Source: Deinococcus taeanensis
GTDB taxonomy: Bacteria; Deinococcota; Deinococci; Deinococcales; Deinococcaceae
Length of the DNA stretch: 64,000 bases
Direction of reading: 5' to 3'
Assembly (NCBI RefSeq): GCF_020229735.1
Contig: NZ_CP083457.1
Span: 310,001 to 374,000 of the forward strand
Shown: in pieces, positions 1-8,627 of the stretch
Layout: each line of letters begins with the position of its first letter
Numbering within the stretch: the first letter of the stretch is position 1
Translations under genes and position numbers: made by a program
The notes under the pieces: generated by a model
What the model saw: the letters and a program-made list of their open reading frames with translations, nothing else
What the model was told of the DNA's origin: nothing
The model's database searches: none

Positions 1-729
1 GATGAAGCGCTGTTTCCCTTTCTGTCCTCCGCCAACGTCGCTTGCGGCTTTCACGCCGGGGATCCCCTCACCATGCACGCCACCCTCAAGCTGGCCCAGC
101 GCTTCGGCGTGGGCGTGGGGGCTCACCCGGGCTTCCCCGACCGGGTGGGCTTCGGGCGGCGCCTCCTGGAAGCGGCGCCCGACGAGGTGTACGCGGACGT
201 GCTGTACCAAGTGGCCGCCCTGGCCGGCATGGCGGCGTCTGTGGGGGTGCCCCTGCGGCACGTCAAGGCGCACGGCGCCCTGTCCACCCGCGCCTGGACG
301 CACGCCCCGACAGCCCACGCCATCGCTCAGGCTGTGCGGGACGTCCACCCCGCGCTGCCCCTGGTGGTCCTGCCCGCCACCCTGCTGGAGACCGAAGCGC
401 GCCGCCTGGGGGTGCCGGTCGTGCTGGAAACTTTTCCGGAGCGGGCCTACCTGCGTGACGGCCGCCTCGCGCCGCGGTCCATGCCGGGGTCCAGCATCCA
501 CGACCCGCAGGAAGCTGCCCGCCGCGCCGTGACCATGGTGAAAGAAGGCCACGTGGAGGCCCTGGATGGCGGTTTTTTCGAGTTCGAGATGGACACCCTG
601 TGTATCCACGGCGACAACCCCCACGCCGTCGAGATCGCCCGCGCCGTCCGAGCCGCCCTGGAGGCCGAAGGCATCGAGATTCGCACCTTCGCCGCGCCCC
701 ACCTGTCTTCCTCCGAGGTGCCCTCGTGA
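1..729 (+). CDS. pxpA: 5-oxoprolinase subunit A (LamB/YcsF family), 5' end cut by the window
   Basis: LamB/YcsF-family protein, the PxpA subunit of the ATP-dependent 5-oxoprolinase that opens pyroglutamate to glutamate. The frame is open from base 1; the first visible residues (SSANVACGFHAGDP) are the family's conserved N-terminal motif, so only a short N-terminus lies outside the window. VGAHPGFPDRVGFGRR and HVKAHGAL are also family hallmarks. About 242 residues are visible, against roughly 250 for the family. Its stop overlaps the next start (GTGA, 726-729), so it is translationally coupled to the acyl-CoA dehydrogenase. The fused PxpB-PxpC partner is four genes downstream. The true substrate may be another lactam or amide, given the CoA-ester enzymes in between (inference). 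Confidence 0.93.
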   Translation, partial: DEALFPFLSSANVACGFHAGDPLTMHATLKLAQRFGVGVGAHPGFPDRVGFGRRLLEAAPDEVYADVLYQVAALAGMAASVGVPLRHVKAHGALSTRAWTHAPTAHAIAQAVRDVHPALPLVVLPATLLETEARRLGVPVVLETFPERAYLRDGRLAPRSMPGSSIHDPQEAARRAVTMVKEGHVEALDGGFFEFEMDTLCIHGDNPHAVEIARAVRAALEAEGIEIRTFAAPHLSSSEVPS

Positions 730-1889
730 CCCAGCCCCGCCCTGCCATGACCTATCCCGAGCTTCGCGAACCGGTGCGTGACCTGTGCGCCCGCTTCGAC
801 ACCCAGTACTGGCTGGAGGCTGAGCGTGCCGGGTACCCCGAGGCGTTCGTGGCCGCCCTGACCCAGGCCGGCTGGCTCGCCGCACTTATTCCCGAGGCGT
901 ACGGCGGCGCGGGACTGGGCCTGACCGAGGCGAGCGTGATTCTCGAGGAGATTAACCGCTCCGGCGCGAACTCCGGCGCCTGCCACGCGCAGATGTACAT
1001 CATGGGGACCCTGCTGCGCCACGGGTCTGACGAGCAGAAAGCGCACTACCTGCCGCGCATCGCCAGCGGGGAACTGCGCCTTCAGTCCTTCGGAGTAACC
1101 GAGCCCACCACCGGCTCCGACACCACCCGCCTCAAGACGACCGCCGTGCGCCGGGGCGACACGTACGTGATCAATGGGCAGAAGGTGTGGACCTCCCGCC
1201 TTCAGCATTCCGACCTGCTGCTACTCCTGGCCCGGACCACGCCCCTGGCGGAGGTCCGCAAGAAAACAGACGGGCTTTCCACGTTCCTGGTGGATCTGCG
1301 CACCATCGACCGCAGCCGAATGACCGTGCGGCCCATCCAGAACATGGTGGGTCACGAAACGAACGAGGTGTTCTTCGACGACCTGGAGATTCCGGCCAGC
1401 AGTCTGGTCGGCCAGGAAGGGCAGGGCTTCCGGTACGTGCTTGACGGCATGAACGCCGAGCGGATCCTGATCGCCGCCGAGTGCGTCGGCGACGGATACT
1501 GGTTTACCGAAAGGTCCAGCCGCTACGCCGGCGAGCGGGTGGTATTCGACCGGCCGATCGGGCAGAACCAGGGCGTGCAGTTTCCGATAGCCCGCGCCTA
1601 CGTGAACGTGCGCGCCGCCGACCTGATGCGCTACGAAGCAGCGGCGCTGTTCGACGCCGGTCAACCCTGCGGCGCCGAGGCCAACATGGCCAAACTGCTG
1701 GCGGCCGACGCCTCCTGGGAAGCGGCGAATGCCTGCCTGCAGACCCACGGTGGCTTCGGATTTGCCGCCGAGTACGACGTGGAACGCAAGTTCCGTGAAA
1801 CGCGGCTGTATCAGGTCGCGCCGATCAGCACCAACCTGATCCTGTCGTTTGTCGGCGAGAAGGTCCTGGGTATGCCGAGGTCGTACTAG
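726..1889 (+). CDS. acyl-CoA dehydrogenase family protein
   Basis: FAD-dependent acyl-CoA dehydrogenase (about 387 residues, normal length) that would desaturate an acyl-CoA at C2-C3. The signature FGVTEPTTGSD followed by NGQKVWTS (flavin and substrate contact region) is clear, as is the C-terminal helical part with QTHGGFGFAAEYDVERKFRE. The open frame extends upstream to 600, but that part reads as arginine-rich shadow of pxpA. GTG 726, overlapping the pxpA stop, is preferred; ATG 747 is the alternative. The stop (TAG) directly abuts the ATG of the CoA-transferase. The substrate cannot be told from sequence; position in the operon links it to the CoA-transferase and MaoC hydratase next door. 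Confidence 0.93.
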   Translation: MTQPRPAMTYPELREPVRDLCARFDTQYWLEAERAGYPEAFVAALTQAGWLAALIPEAYGGAGLGLTEASVILEEINRSGANSGACHAQMYIMGTLLRHGSDEQKAHYLPRIASGELRLQSFGVTEPTTGSDTTRLKTTAVRRGDTYVINGQKVWTSRLQHSDLLLLLARTTPLAEVRKKTDGLSTFLVDLRTIDRSRMTVRPIQNMVGHETNEVFFDDLEIPASSLVGQEGQGFRYVLDGMNAERILIAAECVGDGYWFTERSSRYAGERVVFDRPIGQNQGVQFPIARAYVNVRAADLMRYEAAALFDAGQPCGAEANMAKLLAADASWEAANACLQTHGGFGFAAEYDVERKFRETRLYQVAPISTNLILSFVGEKVLGMPRSY

Positions 1890-3029
1890 ATGCTGCCCCT
1901 GGAGGGACTGCGGGTGATCGCCCTGGAACAGGCGGTCGCCGGGCCGTTCTGCTCGCGCCAGCTGGCGGACCTGGGGGCCGACGTCATCAAGGTGGAGCGT
2001 CCGGGCGAAGGGGACCTGGCGCGCGGCTACGACGGCGCCCTGGACGGGGTCTCCGCCTACTTTGCCTGGCTCAACCGCGGCAAGCGCAGTGTGGTGCTGG
2101 ATCTGAAGAGCCCGCAGGGGGTGGCCGCCCTGGAGGGCTTGCTGGCCGGCGCGGATGTGTTCGTGCACAACCTGCTGCCCGGAGCGGTCGAGCGCCTGGG
2201 TTTTCGATGGGAGGACGTTCGCGGGCGCTTCCCACGCCTGATCTGGGTCTCCATCTCCGGCTATGGCCTGTCCGGTTCCTACGCTCAGAAAAAGGCGTAC
2301 GACATGCTGATCCAGGCGGAAGCGGGCGTCATTTCAGTGACCGGCAGCGCCGACGAGCCTGCCAAGGTGGGCATCTCTGTGGCGGACATCGCCAGCGGGC
2401 TGTACGCCCATTCCAGCATCCTCGCGGCCCTGCTCAAACGCGGCCAGACGGGCCTGGGCGACCGCATCGAGATCTCGATGTTCGAGGCCCTCACCGAATG
2501 GATGACGCCGCCCATATACAGCCTGATCGGGCAGGGGCGCGCGCCGGGCCGGGCGGGGTTGCGGCACAACATGATCGTCCCCTACGGCGCCTACCGCTGC
2601 GCCGACGGGCAGGTGATGTTTGCCGTCCAGAACGAGCGCGAGTGGGTGAAGTTCTGCGCTGACGTGCTGGAGCAGCCGGATCTGGCCAGTGACGAACGCT
2701 TCGTCACCAATGCCCAGCGGCTCGCCTGGCGCTCGGCCCTCGAGACCATCATCGAAGCGGCCTTTGCTTCCCTGACGCGGGGTGAGGTGAGCGCCCGCCT
2801 GGACCAGGCCGGTATTGCCAGCGCCCGCGTCAACAGCGTGCAGGAGGTGGTGGACCACCCCCAGTTGCAGGACCGTCAGCGCTGGACACAGGTGCAGACC
2901 CCGGCCGGCACCATTCCGGCTCTGCTGCCGCCTCACAACATCGGGAGCGTTTCCCCACGGATGGGCCGGGTGCCCGCCCTGGGGGAGCACACCGCCGAGG
3001 TCCTGGCCGAACTGGAGCGCGCCCCATGA
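1890..3029 (+). CDS. CaiB/BaiF-type (class III) CoA-transferase
   Basis: 379-residue class III CoA-transferase, which moves CoA between organic acids through an aspartyl-CoA thioester. The N-terminal LEGLRVIALEQAVAGPFCSRQ and LGADVIKVERPGEGD are typical, and the conserved Asp of ISVADIASGLYA (about Asp166) is the expected catalytic residue. Start ATG 1890 follows the preceding TAG with no gap. It probably activates the organic acid that the neighbouring acyl-CoA dehydrogenase and MaoC hydratase then act on (inference); no paralogue in the window hints at the CoA donor. Confidence 0.94.
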   Translation: MLPLEGLRVIALEQAVAGPFCSRQLADLGADVIKVERPGEGDLARGYDGALDGVSAYFAWLNRGKRSVVLDLKSPQGVAALEGLLAGADVFVHNLLPGAVERLGFRWEDVRGRFPRLIWVSISGYGLSGSYAQKKAYDMLIQAEAGVISVTGSADEPAKVGISVADIASGLYAHSSILAALLKRGQTGLGDRIEISMFEALTEWMTPPIYSLIGQGRAPGRAGLRHNMIVPYGAYRCADGQVMFAVQNEREWVKFCADVLEQPDLASDERFVTNAQRLAWRSALETIIEAAFASLTRGEVSARLDQAGIASARVNSVQEVVDHPQLQDRQRWTQVQTPAGTIPALLPPHNIGSVSPRMGRVPALGEHTAEVLAELERAP

Positions 3030-3068
3030 GTCCGGCCCGGCTGAATTGCCCCACCGAAAGCTGCGCGG

Positions 3069-3105
3069 GGACTGACGCGAACGCCGGCAGCATGCCGGCC
3101 AGTCC
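3069..3105 (+). other. imperfect RNA hairpin inside the catabolic operon
   Basis: The only real gap in the operon (3030-3135) can fold into a hairpin: GCCGGCA-GCA-TGCCGGC (3083-3099) extended by GGACTG/CAGTCC arms with an 8-nt bulge. There is no T-tract, so it is not a typical terminator. It could set mRNA processing or stability between the dehydrogenase/transferase part and the MaoC/aldehyde dehydrogenase part. Confidence 0.45.
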
Positions 3106-3135
3106 GCACCCTGACGGTCAGGAAAGGAGAACGCC

Positions 3136-3636
3136 ATGACGACCCCCACCACCGGTCGCTGCTTCGAGGATTTTGCCCCCGGTCAGGTGATCGAGCATCC
3201 CCTGGGCCGCACCGTGACCCAGAACGACAACATCTGGTTTACCCTCCTGACGAACAACACCAATCCCATTCACTTCGACGCGCATTACGCCGCACACACG
3301 GAGTTCGGGCGGCCCCTGGTGAACAGTGCGTTCACCATCGCGCTCGTAACGGGATTGTCGGTGTCGGACATGTCGCAGAACGCGGTCAACCTCGGCTGGG
3401 ATGAGGTGCGTCTCCCCCATCCGCTGTTCGAGGGGGACACGGTGTATGCCCGGAGCGAAGTGCTGTCCCTGCGGGAATCGCGCTCACGGCCTCACCAGGG
3501 GGTCCTGACGTTCAAGACCTCCGGGTATAACCAGCACGGCACGGTCGTCCTGGAGTTCAAACGGACCGTTCTGGTCTACCGGCGAGGGCACGTGCCGAGC
3601 GTCACTTCCAGGCCCAGCATGAAGGAGACCCAGTGA
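3136..3636 (+). CDS. MaoC family (hot-dog fold) enoyl-CoA hydratase/dehydratase
   Basis: 166-residue single hot-dog MaoC-like hydratase, expected to add or remove water on an enoyl- or hydroxyacyl-CoA. GRCFEDFAPGQVIEHP at the N-terminus and NTNPIHFDAHYA (hydratase Asp/His region) are diagnostic. The pattern, including NLGWDEVRLPHPLFEGDT, resembles mesaconyl-/itaconyl-CoA hydratase-type MaoC proteins, but the exact substrate is not established. An AAAGGAG ribosome site precedes ATG 3136. The stop overlaps the next gene's GTG (GTGA, 3633-3636). Confidence 0.92.
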   Translation: MTTPTTGRCFEDFAPGQVIEHPLGRTVTQNDNIWFTLLTNNTNPIHFDAHYAAHTEFGRPLVNSAFTIALVTGLSVSDMSQNAVNLGWDEVRLPHPLFEGDTVYARSEVLSLRESRSRPHQGVLTFKTSGYNQHGTVVLEFKRTVLVYRRGHVPSVTSRPSMKETQ

Positions 3637-5114
3637 CTCTGCCCGAGTACCTGCTGTACATCGGCGGCCAGTTTGTCGCGGCCCGGTCTGGCGCCTTGAC
3701 CGAGACCGTCAACCCGTACACCGGCCGGGCCTGGGCGCACGTCCCGGAGGCCGGGCCAGAGGACGTGGACGCGGCCGTGCGCGCCGCCCGCAGCGCTCTG
3801 ATCAGCGGCCCCTGGGGCCGCCTGACGGGGCGGCAGCGCTCGAAGCTGATTCACCGGCTCGCTCAGATTCTGGAACGCGACGCGGACCTGCTCGGGGAGA
3901 TCGAGACGCGCGACAACGGCAAACTGCTGCGGGAAATGCGCGGCCAGTGCCGCGTTCTGCCGGAATGGTACGAGTACTACGCGGGGGCGGCCGACAAGCT
4001 GCACGGCGAAACCATTCCCAGCGACAAACCCAACTACTTCATCTACACCCGCCGCGAACCGGTCGGGGTGGTGGCGGCCATCGTGCCGTGGAACTCCCCC
4101 CTGCTGCTGCTTACCTGGAAACTCGCCCCGCTGCTCGCGGCCGGCTGCACCGTGGTCGTCAAACCCGCGGACCAGACCCCCGTGTCGGCGCTGGAGTTTG
4201 CCCGGCGGGTGGAGGAAGCGGGCTTTCCGCCCGGCGTCTTCAACGTGGTGACAGGAGGTGCGGCGGTCGGCGCGGCCCTGGTGGCCCATCCGGGCGTGGA
4301 CAAGGTGGCGTTTACCGGCAGTACCGAAGTCGGCATCAAAGTGGGTCAGGCCGCCATGGGGCACCTGGCAAAAGTCAGCCTGGAACTGGGGGGAAAGAGC
4401 CCCAACATTGTGTTCGGGGACGCCGACCTGGACGCGGCGGCCAACGGCGTGATCGCCGGGATCTTCGCGGCGGGCGGGCAGACCTGCATCGCCGGTTCCC
4501 GGTTGCTGGTTCACGAGTCGGTGCAAGATGAGCTGGTGTCGCGTGTGGCGAAGCGGGCCCGGACCATCAAACTGGGCGACCCGCTCGATCCGGAGACGGA
4601 GATGGGCCCCGTCGCCTTCCAGGCCCATCTGGAAGGCATCCTGCGCCGCTGTGAGGCCGGCGTGCAGGAAGGCGCCACGCTGGTGACCGGCGGCAGGCGC
4701 GCCTCGGGCAGCGACCTGGACGCGGGCTTTTTCGTCGAACCGACAATCTTTACGAATGTGCACAGCCGCATGGGTCTGGCCGCGGAGGAAATCTTCGGCC
4801 CCGTGCTGTCGGTGCTGCCGTTCCGGGACGAGGCCCAGGCCATTCGCCTGGCGAACGACTCGCGCTACGGCCTGGCGGCAGGCGTCTGGACCCGGGATGT
4901 CCAGCTCGCCCACCGCGCCGCCCACGCGATCAAAGCCGGCACTGTCTGGGTCAACGCCTACCGCGCGGTGAGTTACAACGCGCCCTTCGGCGGCTTCAAG
5001 CACAGCGGCATCGGCCGGGAGAACTCCCTGGAAGCGGTCCACGACTACCTCGACACGAAGACGGTGTGGGTGGAACTGAGCGGCGCCACCCGCGACCCGT
5101 TCACGATCGGCTGA
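3633..5114 (+). CDS. NAD(P)-dependent aldehyde dehydrogenase
   Basis: 493-residue aldehyde dehydrogenase that oxidises an aldehyde to the acid. Visible elements are the cofactor region VPWNSPLLLLTWKLAPLLAAG, FTGSTEVG, the general base Glu251 in LELGGKSP, the nucleophile Cys285 in GGQTCIAGSR, and EEIFGPVLSVLPF near the C-terminus. Length and motifs suggest an intact enzyme of the betaine-/semialdehyde dehydrogenase group. Start is the GTG overlapping the maoC stop. The fused PxpBC gene follows after 3 nt. It could remove an aldehyde released by the FAD amine oxidase-like enzyme encoded at the end of the operon (inference). Confidence 0.95.
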   Translation: MTLPEYLLYIGGQFVAARSGALTETVNPYTGRAWAHVPEAGPEDVDAAVRAARSALISGPWGRLTGRQRSKLIHRLAQILERDADLLGEIETRDNGKLLREMRGQCRVLPEWYEYYAGAADKLHGETIPSDKPNYFIYTRREPVGVVAAIVPWNSPLLLLTWKLAPLLAAGCTVVVKPADQTPVSALEFARRVEEAGFPPGVFNVVTGGAAVGAALVAHPGVDKVAFTGSTEVGIKVGQAAMGHLAKVSLELGGKSPNIVFGDADLDAAANGVIAGIFAAGGQTCIAGSRLLVHESVQDELVSRVAKRARTIKLGDPLDPETEMGPVAFQAHLEGILRRCEAGVQEGATLVTGGRRASGSDLDAGFFVEPTIFTNVHSRMGLAAEEIFGPVLSVLPFRDEAQAIRLANDSRYGLAAGVWTRDVQLAHRAAHAIKAGTVWVNAYRAVSYNAPFGGFKHSGIGRENSLEAVHDYLDTKTVWVELSGATRDPFTIG

Positions 5115-5117
5115 CCT

Positions 5118-6668
5118 GTGCGGCGGCTCGAAGGCTTTTACGTCGCGTTCGGCACTGAGCTGAACCGCGCGGACAACCTCTGCCTGCACGCCCTGCACCG
5201 GGCCCTGCGCGGGGACCTTCTGCCCGGGGTCACCGACCTGTACCCGGGCTACGTCAACCTGTACGTGGAATACGACGCCGTTCAGACGGACCGGGCCACC
5301 GTCAGCGAGTGGGTGAGAAAGCACCTGCCGGCGGCGCGGGGCGCCATGCCCGAGGCCCGGCCCCCCGTGACGATCCCGGTCCGGTACGACGGTGAGGACC
5401 TCGCGGACGTCGCCTCACGGACCGGGATGAGTGAACGCGAGGTGATTCGCCTGCACACGGGACCGGACTACCACGTGTACGCCGTCGGGTTCACGCCCGG
5501 GTTCCCGTTCCTGGGGGAGGTGCCCGGGGCCCTGCGCCTTCCCCGGCGCGATACGCCGCGCCTGAAGGTACCCTTCAATGCGGTCGCGGTCGCCAATGCG
5601 CAGAGCTGCGTGTACGTCCTGCCCTCACCGGGTGGGTGGCATCTGCTCGGCACGGCTCTGACCACCATCTACGACCCGAACCGGACCGCGCCCTTTCTCC
5701 TCTCGCCCGGAGACACGGTCCGGTTTGCCGAAGCCACCGGAGACGCGCCGGAATTGCCGGGCATTCGCCCCCTGTGGCCCGACGTGCCGGCGCGCCCGGC
5801 CCTGCGGGTCGAGAAGGCCGGCCTGCTGGACCTGCTCGTCGATGAGGGCCGCTTTCTTCAGGCGCACCACGGCATGGCCCGCAGCGGTCCACTGGATGAG
5901 CGGGCGGCGGCCCTGGCCAACCACGTCGCCGGGAACCCCCCGGGCACACCGCTGCTTGAGCTCACGCTGCTGGGGCCCACCCTCACGGCCTTGCAGGACG
6001 TCGTGCTGGCCGCCGTGGGCTACGGGATGACCGGGCAGGTGGCGGGCCGGCCCGTTCCCGCACAGGCCCCATTCGTGGTGCGGGCGGGCGACACCCTGCG
6101 CTTCACACCGACCGGGGAAGGCGCCCGCTGCTACCTGGCGGTGGCCGGGGGCCTGGACACGCGGCCCTTCCTGGGCAGCAGCAGTGTCGACCGCACCGGC
6201 CGGGTGGGCCGTCCCTTGAGGGCAGGCGACGTGCTGGGCCTGGGCCGAGCCCCGGTGCGCGCGCCTGGCGCCACCGCCCCATTACCCCAGCTCCCGGCCG
6301 AGGTCACCTTACGACTCCTCCCGGGTCCTCAGGCCACCTATGAAGCGCTCGTCGCGCTGGGCCGCGCCCCGTTCCGCGTCCGTGAAGGAGACCGGATGGG
6401 CATCCGGCTCGAGGGGCCTGCCGTCCCAGGGGGGCAGGTGGTCAGTGAAGCCACACCTCACGGCGCCGTGCAGGTGACGCCGGCCGGGCAGGCCATCATG
6501 CTGCTCAACGACCGGGGCCGCATCGGCGGATACCACAAGCCGGCCGTGATCCATCCAGACGACCTGCCGCTGGCCGCCCAGTTGCGGCCCAATCAACGCG
6601 TCCACTTTCGTCCCCACGTGTCTGGGCGGCCGGACAGCTGGCCGCAACGCTGGTTCATGCCGGTATGA
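5118..6668 (+). CDS. 5-oxoprolinase subunits B and C fused (KipI-KipA type)
   Basis: 516-residue fusion of the PxpB (KipI, about residues 1-205) and PxpC (KipA, about 225-516) domains, cyclophilin-like subunits that complete the ATP-dependent 5-oxoprolinase with PxpA. The B part shows YAVGFTPGFPFLGEVP and PFNAVAVANAQSCVYVLPSP; the C part opens with LLDLLVDEGRFLQAHHGMARSG and contains YLAVAGGLDTRPFLGS and PFRVREGDRMGIRL. B and C are usually separate adjacent genes, though fusions are known. GTG 5118 is the likely start, 3 nt after the aldehyde dehydrogenase stop. The same domains occur in allophanate hydrolase/urea carboxylase-type proteins, but the PxpA partner in the operon favours a 5-oxoprolinase-like enzyme. 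Confidence 0.93.
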   Translation: MRRLEGFYVAFGTELNRADNLCLHALHRALRGDLLPGVTDLYPGYVNLYVEYDAVQTDRATVSEWVRKHLPAARGAMPEARPPVTIPVRYDGEDLADVASRTGMSEREVIRLHTGPDYHVYAVGFTPGFPFLGEVPGALRLPRRDTPRLKVPFNAVAVANAQSCVYVLPSPGGWHLLGTALTTIYDPNRTAPFLLSPGDTVRFAEATGDAPELPGIRPLWPDVPARPALRVEKAGLLDLLVDEGRFLQAHHGMARSGPLDERAAALANHVAGNPPGTPLLELTLLGPTLTALQDVVLAAVGYGMTGQVAGRPVPAQAPFVVRAGDTLRFTPTGEGARCYLAVAGGLDTRPFLGSSSVDRTGRVGRPLRAGDVLGLGRAPVRAPGATAPLPQLPAEVTLRLLPGPQATYEALVALGRAPFRVREGDRMGIRLEGPAVPGGQVVSEATPHGAVQVTPAGQAIMLLNDRGRIGGYHKPAVIHPDDLPLAAQLRPNQRVHFRPHVSGRPDSWPQRWFMPV

Positions 6669-6684
6669 AACCCAAGGAGAAGCT

Positions 6685-7506
6685 ATGACAAACGACGTTT
6701 CCAACCGATTTCAGGGCCGCGTGGTGCTGGTCACCGGCGCCGCCGGGGGCATCGGCCGCGCCGTGGCGGAGCGCTTCGCGCGTGAAGGCGCGCAGGTGGC
6801 GGTCAATGACCTGAAAGAAGACGCCGTGCAGGCGGTGGTTGACGGCATCACCGCCGCCGGGGGCCGCGCCCTGGCCGCCTCCGCCGATGTGTCTGACGCT
6901 GCGCAGGTCGACGCCATGTTCACGAAGATTGAGACCGCCTTCGGGTACGTGGACGTGCTGTACAACAACGCCGGGCTGATCGACACCACCCGGCACTTCC
7001 TGGAGGCGGACGAAGCGTGGTGGGACCGCATTATTGAAGTCAACCTCAAAAGTGTGTTCCTGTGCTCGCACCGGGCGGCCCGGATCATGGCCCGCCGGCG
7101 CCAGGGCGTCATCATCAGCACCTCGTCGGGCGGAGCGACCCGGGCCCACCGGGGCAACGTGGCCTACGACGCGACCAAGGGCGGCATCGAGGCCATGACG
7201 CGGGCCATGGCGCTGGACCTCGCGCCGTACGGCATCCGGGTCAACGGGGTCGTGCCGGGGTTCATCAACACCTACGGCCTGACCGAGGAGCAGCTCCGCG
7301 TGCGCGAGAAGACCGTGCCGCTCGGCCGGTACGGGGTGGCGCAGGACATGACCGGAGCGGCGCTGTTCCTGGCGTCGGATGACGCGGCGTATGTCACTGG
7401 GCAGTTCATCTCGGTTGATGGCGGCGTGCTGGTGCAGCAGCGCTCGGCGAACGTGGACACCTTCCCGGTGGACGGCTTCCCGGTGATTGAGGCCGACCTC
7501 GCATGA
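6685..7506 (+). CDS. SDR family NAD(P)-dependent oxidoreductase
   Basis: 273-residue short-chain dehydrogenase/reductase. The Rossmann motif VTGAAGGIGRAVAERFA lies near residue 15; NNAG and the catalytic Tyr161-x3-Lys165 (YDATK) are present, so it is a classical SDR expected to be active. The C-terminus has the usual DDAAYVTGQFISVDGG plus a tail of about 25 residues. AAGGAG precedes ATG 6685. The stop overlaps the next ATG (ATGA, 7503-7506). Substrate unknown; context implies a hydroxy or keto intermediate of the same pathway. Confidence 0.93.
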   Translation: MTNDVSNRFQGRVVLVTGAAGGIGRAVAERFAREGAQVAVNDLKEDAVQAVVDGITAAGGRALAASADVSDAAQVDAMFTKIETAFGYVDVLYNNAGLIDTTRHFLEADEAWWDRIIEVNLKSVFLCSHRAARIMARRRQGVIISTSSGGATRAHRGNVAYDATKGGIEAMTRAMALDLAPYGIRVNGVVPGFINTYGLTEEQLRVREKTVPLGRYGVAQDMTGAALFLASDDAAYVTGQFISVDGGVLVQQRSANVDTFPVDGFPVIEADLA

Positions 7507-8627
7507 CCGCAGGCGCAGGCTGGGACGTGGCCGTCATTGGGGCGGGCATCATCGGCGCCGCCTGCGCCTGGCGGCTGGCCGAGCGGGGCCTCAGGGTCGT
7601 GGTCCTCGAGCAGAACAGCCCGGCCAGCGGCTCCACCGGCAAAAGTGCCGCGGGGGTCCGCGCGCAGTTTGCCACGGAAACGAACATTCTGCTCTCGAAG
7701 CACAGCATCGAGGAATACGCTGCCATGCCCGAATCGGGCTACCACCCGGGCGGCTACCTGATGCTGGTGCCGCAGGCCCAGTGGCCCGCCCACCAGCGGG
7801 GGGTCGAGCTTCAGCACCGGCTGGGCGTGCCGACCGAGCGACTGACGCCCGCCGGCGCCCAGCGGTATGCCGAATTCCTGCCGGACGGGCTGGGGGGCTG
7901 CACCTTCTGCGGCACAGACGGTCATGTGGACGCCCACGGGCTGACGATGGCGTACGTGAAGCGCGCCCGGGAAGCCGGCACACGCTTTCTGCTGAACACC
8001 ACCGTGACGGGCCTGCGGCGCGTCGGCGGGGTCTGGCAGCTCAGCACATCCGCGGGCGCCGTGGAGGCGCCCCTGGTGGTCAATGCCAGCGGCGCCTGGG
8101 CGGGCGAGGTGGGCGCACTGGCCGGTCTGGAGGTCCCGGTTCAGCCCGCGCGGCGCATGGTGTACACCACCGGGCCGCTGCACCTCTCCCGGCCGCTGCC
8201 GATGATCTTTGACCTGGACAGCGGGGTGTGGCTGCGTTCCGAGGGCGAGCGGATCATCCTGGGGCGCGCGGACCCGGCGGACGTCGGGTGGCGCGAAGGC
8301 ATCAGCTGGGACTGGCTGGAACCCACCCTGGACGCCGCCTTGACCCGCTTTCCGTGGCTGGACAGCGCGGCGCTGGACCGCCGGGCCAGCTGGTGGGGGT
8401 ACTACGAGGTCACGCCGGACCAGCAGGCCGTCGTGGGCCGCATGCCAGGGGTCGAGGGCTGGCTGAATGCCTGCGGGTTCTCCGGACACGGCGTCATGCA
8501 CGCCGCGGCCATCGCCCGCGTGACGGCGCAAGAAGCCCTGGGGGAAACGCCGTTCATTGACGTGACCCCGCTCCGGTACGAACGCTTCGCTCAGGCGTCC
8601 CAGCGCCTGACCGACATTCAGGTGTAG
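7503..8627 (+). CDS. FAD-dependent amino-acid/amine oxidoreductase (DadA/sarcosine oxidase-like)
   Basis: 374-residue DAO-family flavoprotein. The N-terminal FAD-binding motif is VAVIGAGIIGAACAWRLAERG with the E of VVVLEQ about 30 residues on; ASGSTGKSAAGVRAQF and the C-terminal NACGFSGHGVMHA are typical of DadA/glycine oxidase/sarcosine oxidase relatives. It would oxidise an amine or N-alkyl amino acid to an imine or aldehyde. It is the last gene of the operon and overlaps the SDR by 4 nt. The pairing with an aldehyde dehydrogenase fits N-dealkylation or deamination followed by aldehyde oxidation (inference). Confidence 0.92.
   Translation: MTAGAGWDVAVIGAGIIGAACAWRLAERGLRVVVLEQNSPASGSTGKSAAGVRAQFATETNILLSKHSIEEYAAMPESGYHPGGYLMLVPQAQWPAHQRGVELQHRLGVPTERLTPAGAQRYAEFLPDGLGGCTFCGTDGHVDAHGLTMAYVKRAREAGTRFLLNTTVTGLRRVGGVWQLSTSAGAVEAPLVVNASGAWAGEVGALAGLEVPVQPARRMVYTTGPLHLSRPLPMIFDLDSGVWLRSEGERIILGRADPADVGWREGISWDWLEPTLDAALTRFPWLDSAALDRRASWWGYYEVTPDQQAVVGRMPGVEGWLNACGFSGHGVMHAAAIARVTAQEALGETPFIDVTPLRYERFAQASQRLTDIQV

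Noticed and set aside
3576..5324. 582-codon open frame on the minus strand
   Set aside because: It is the shadow of the aldehyde dehydrogenase gene; composition is His/Gly/Arg-rich and no domain appears.
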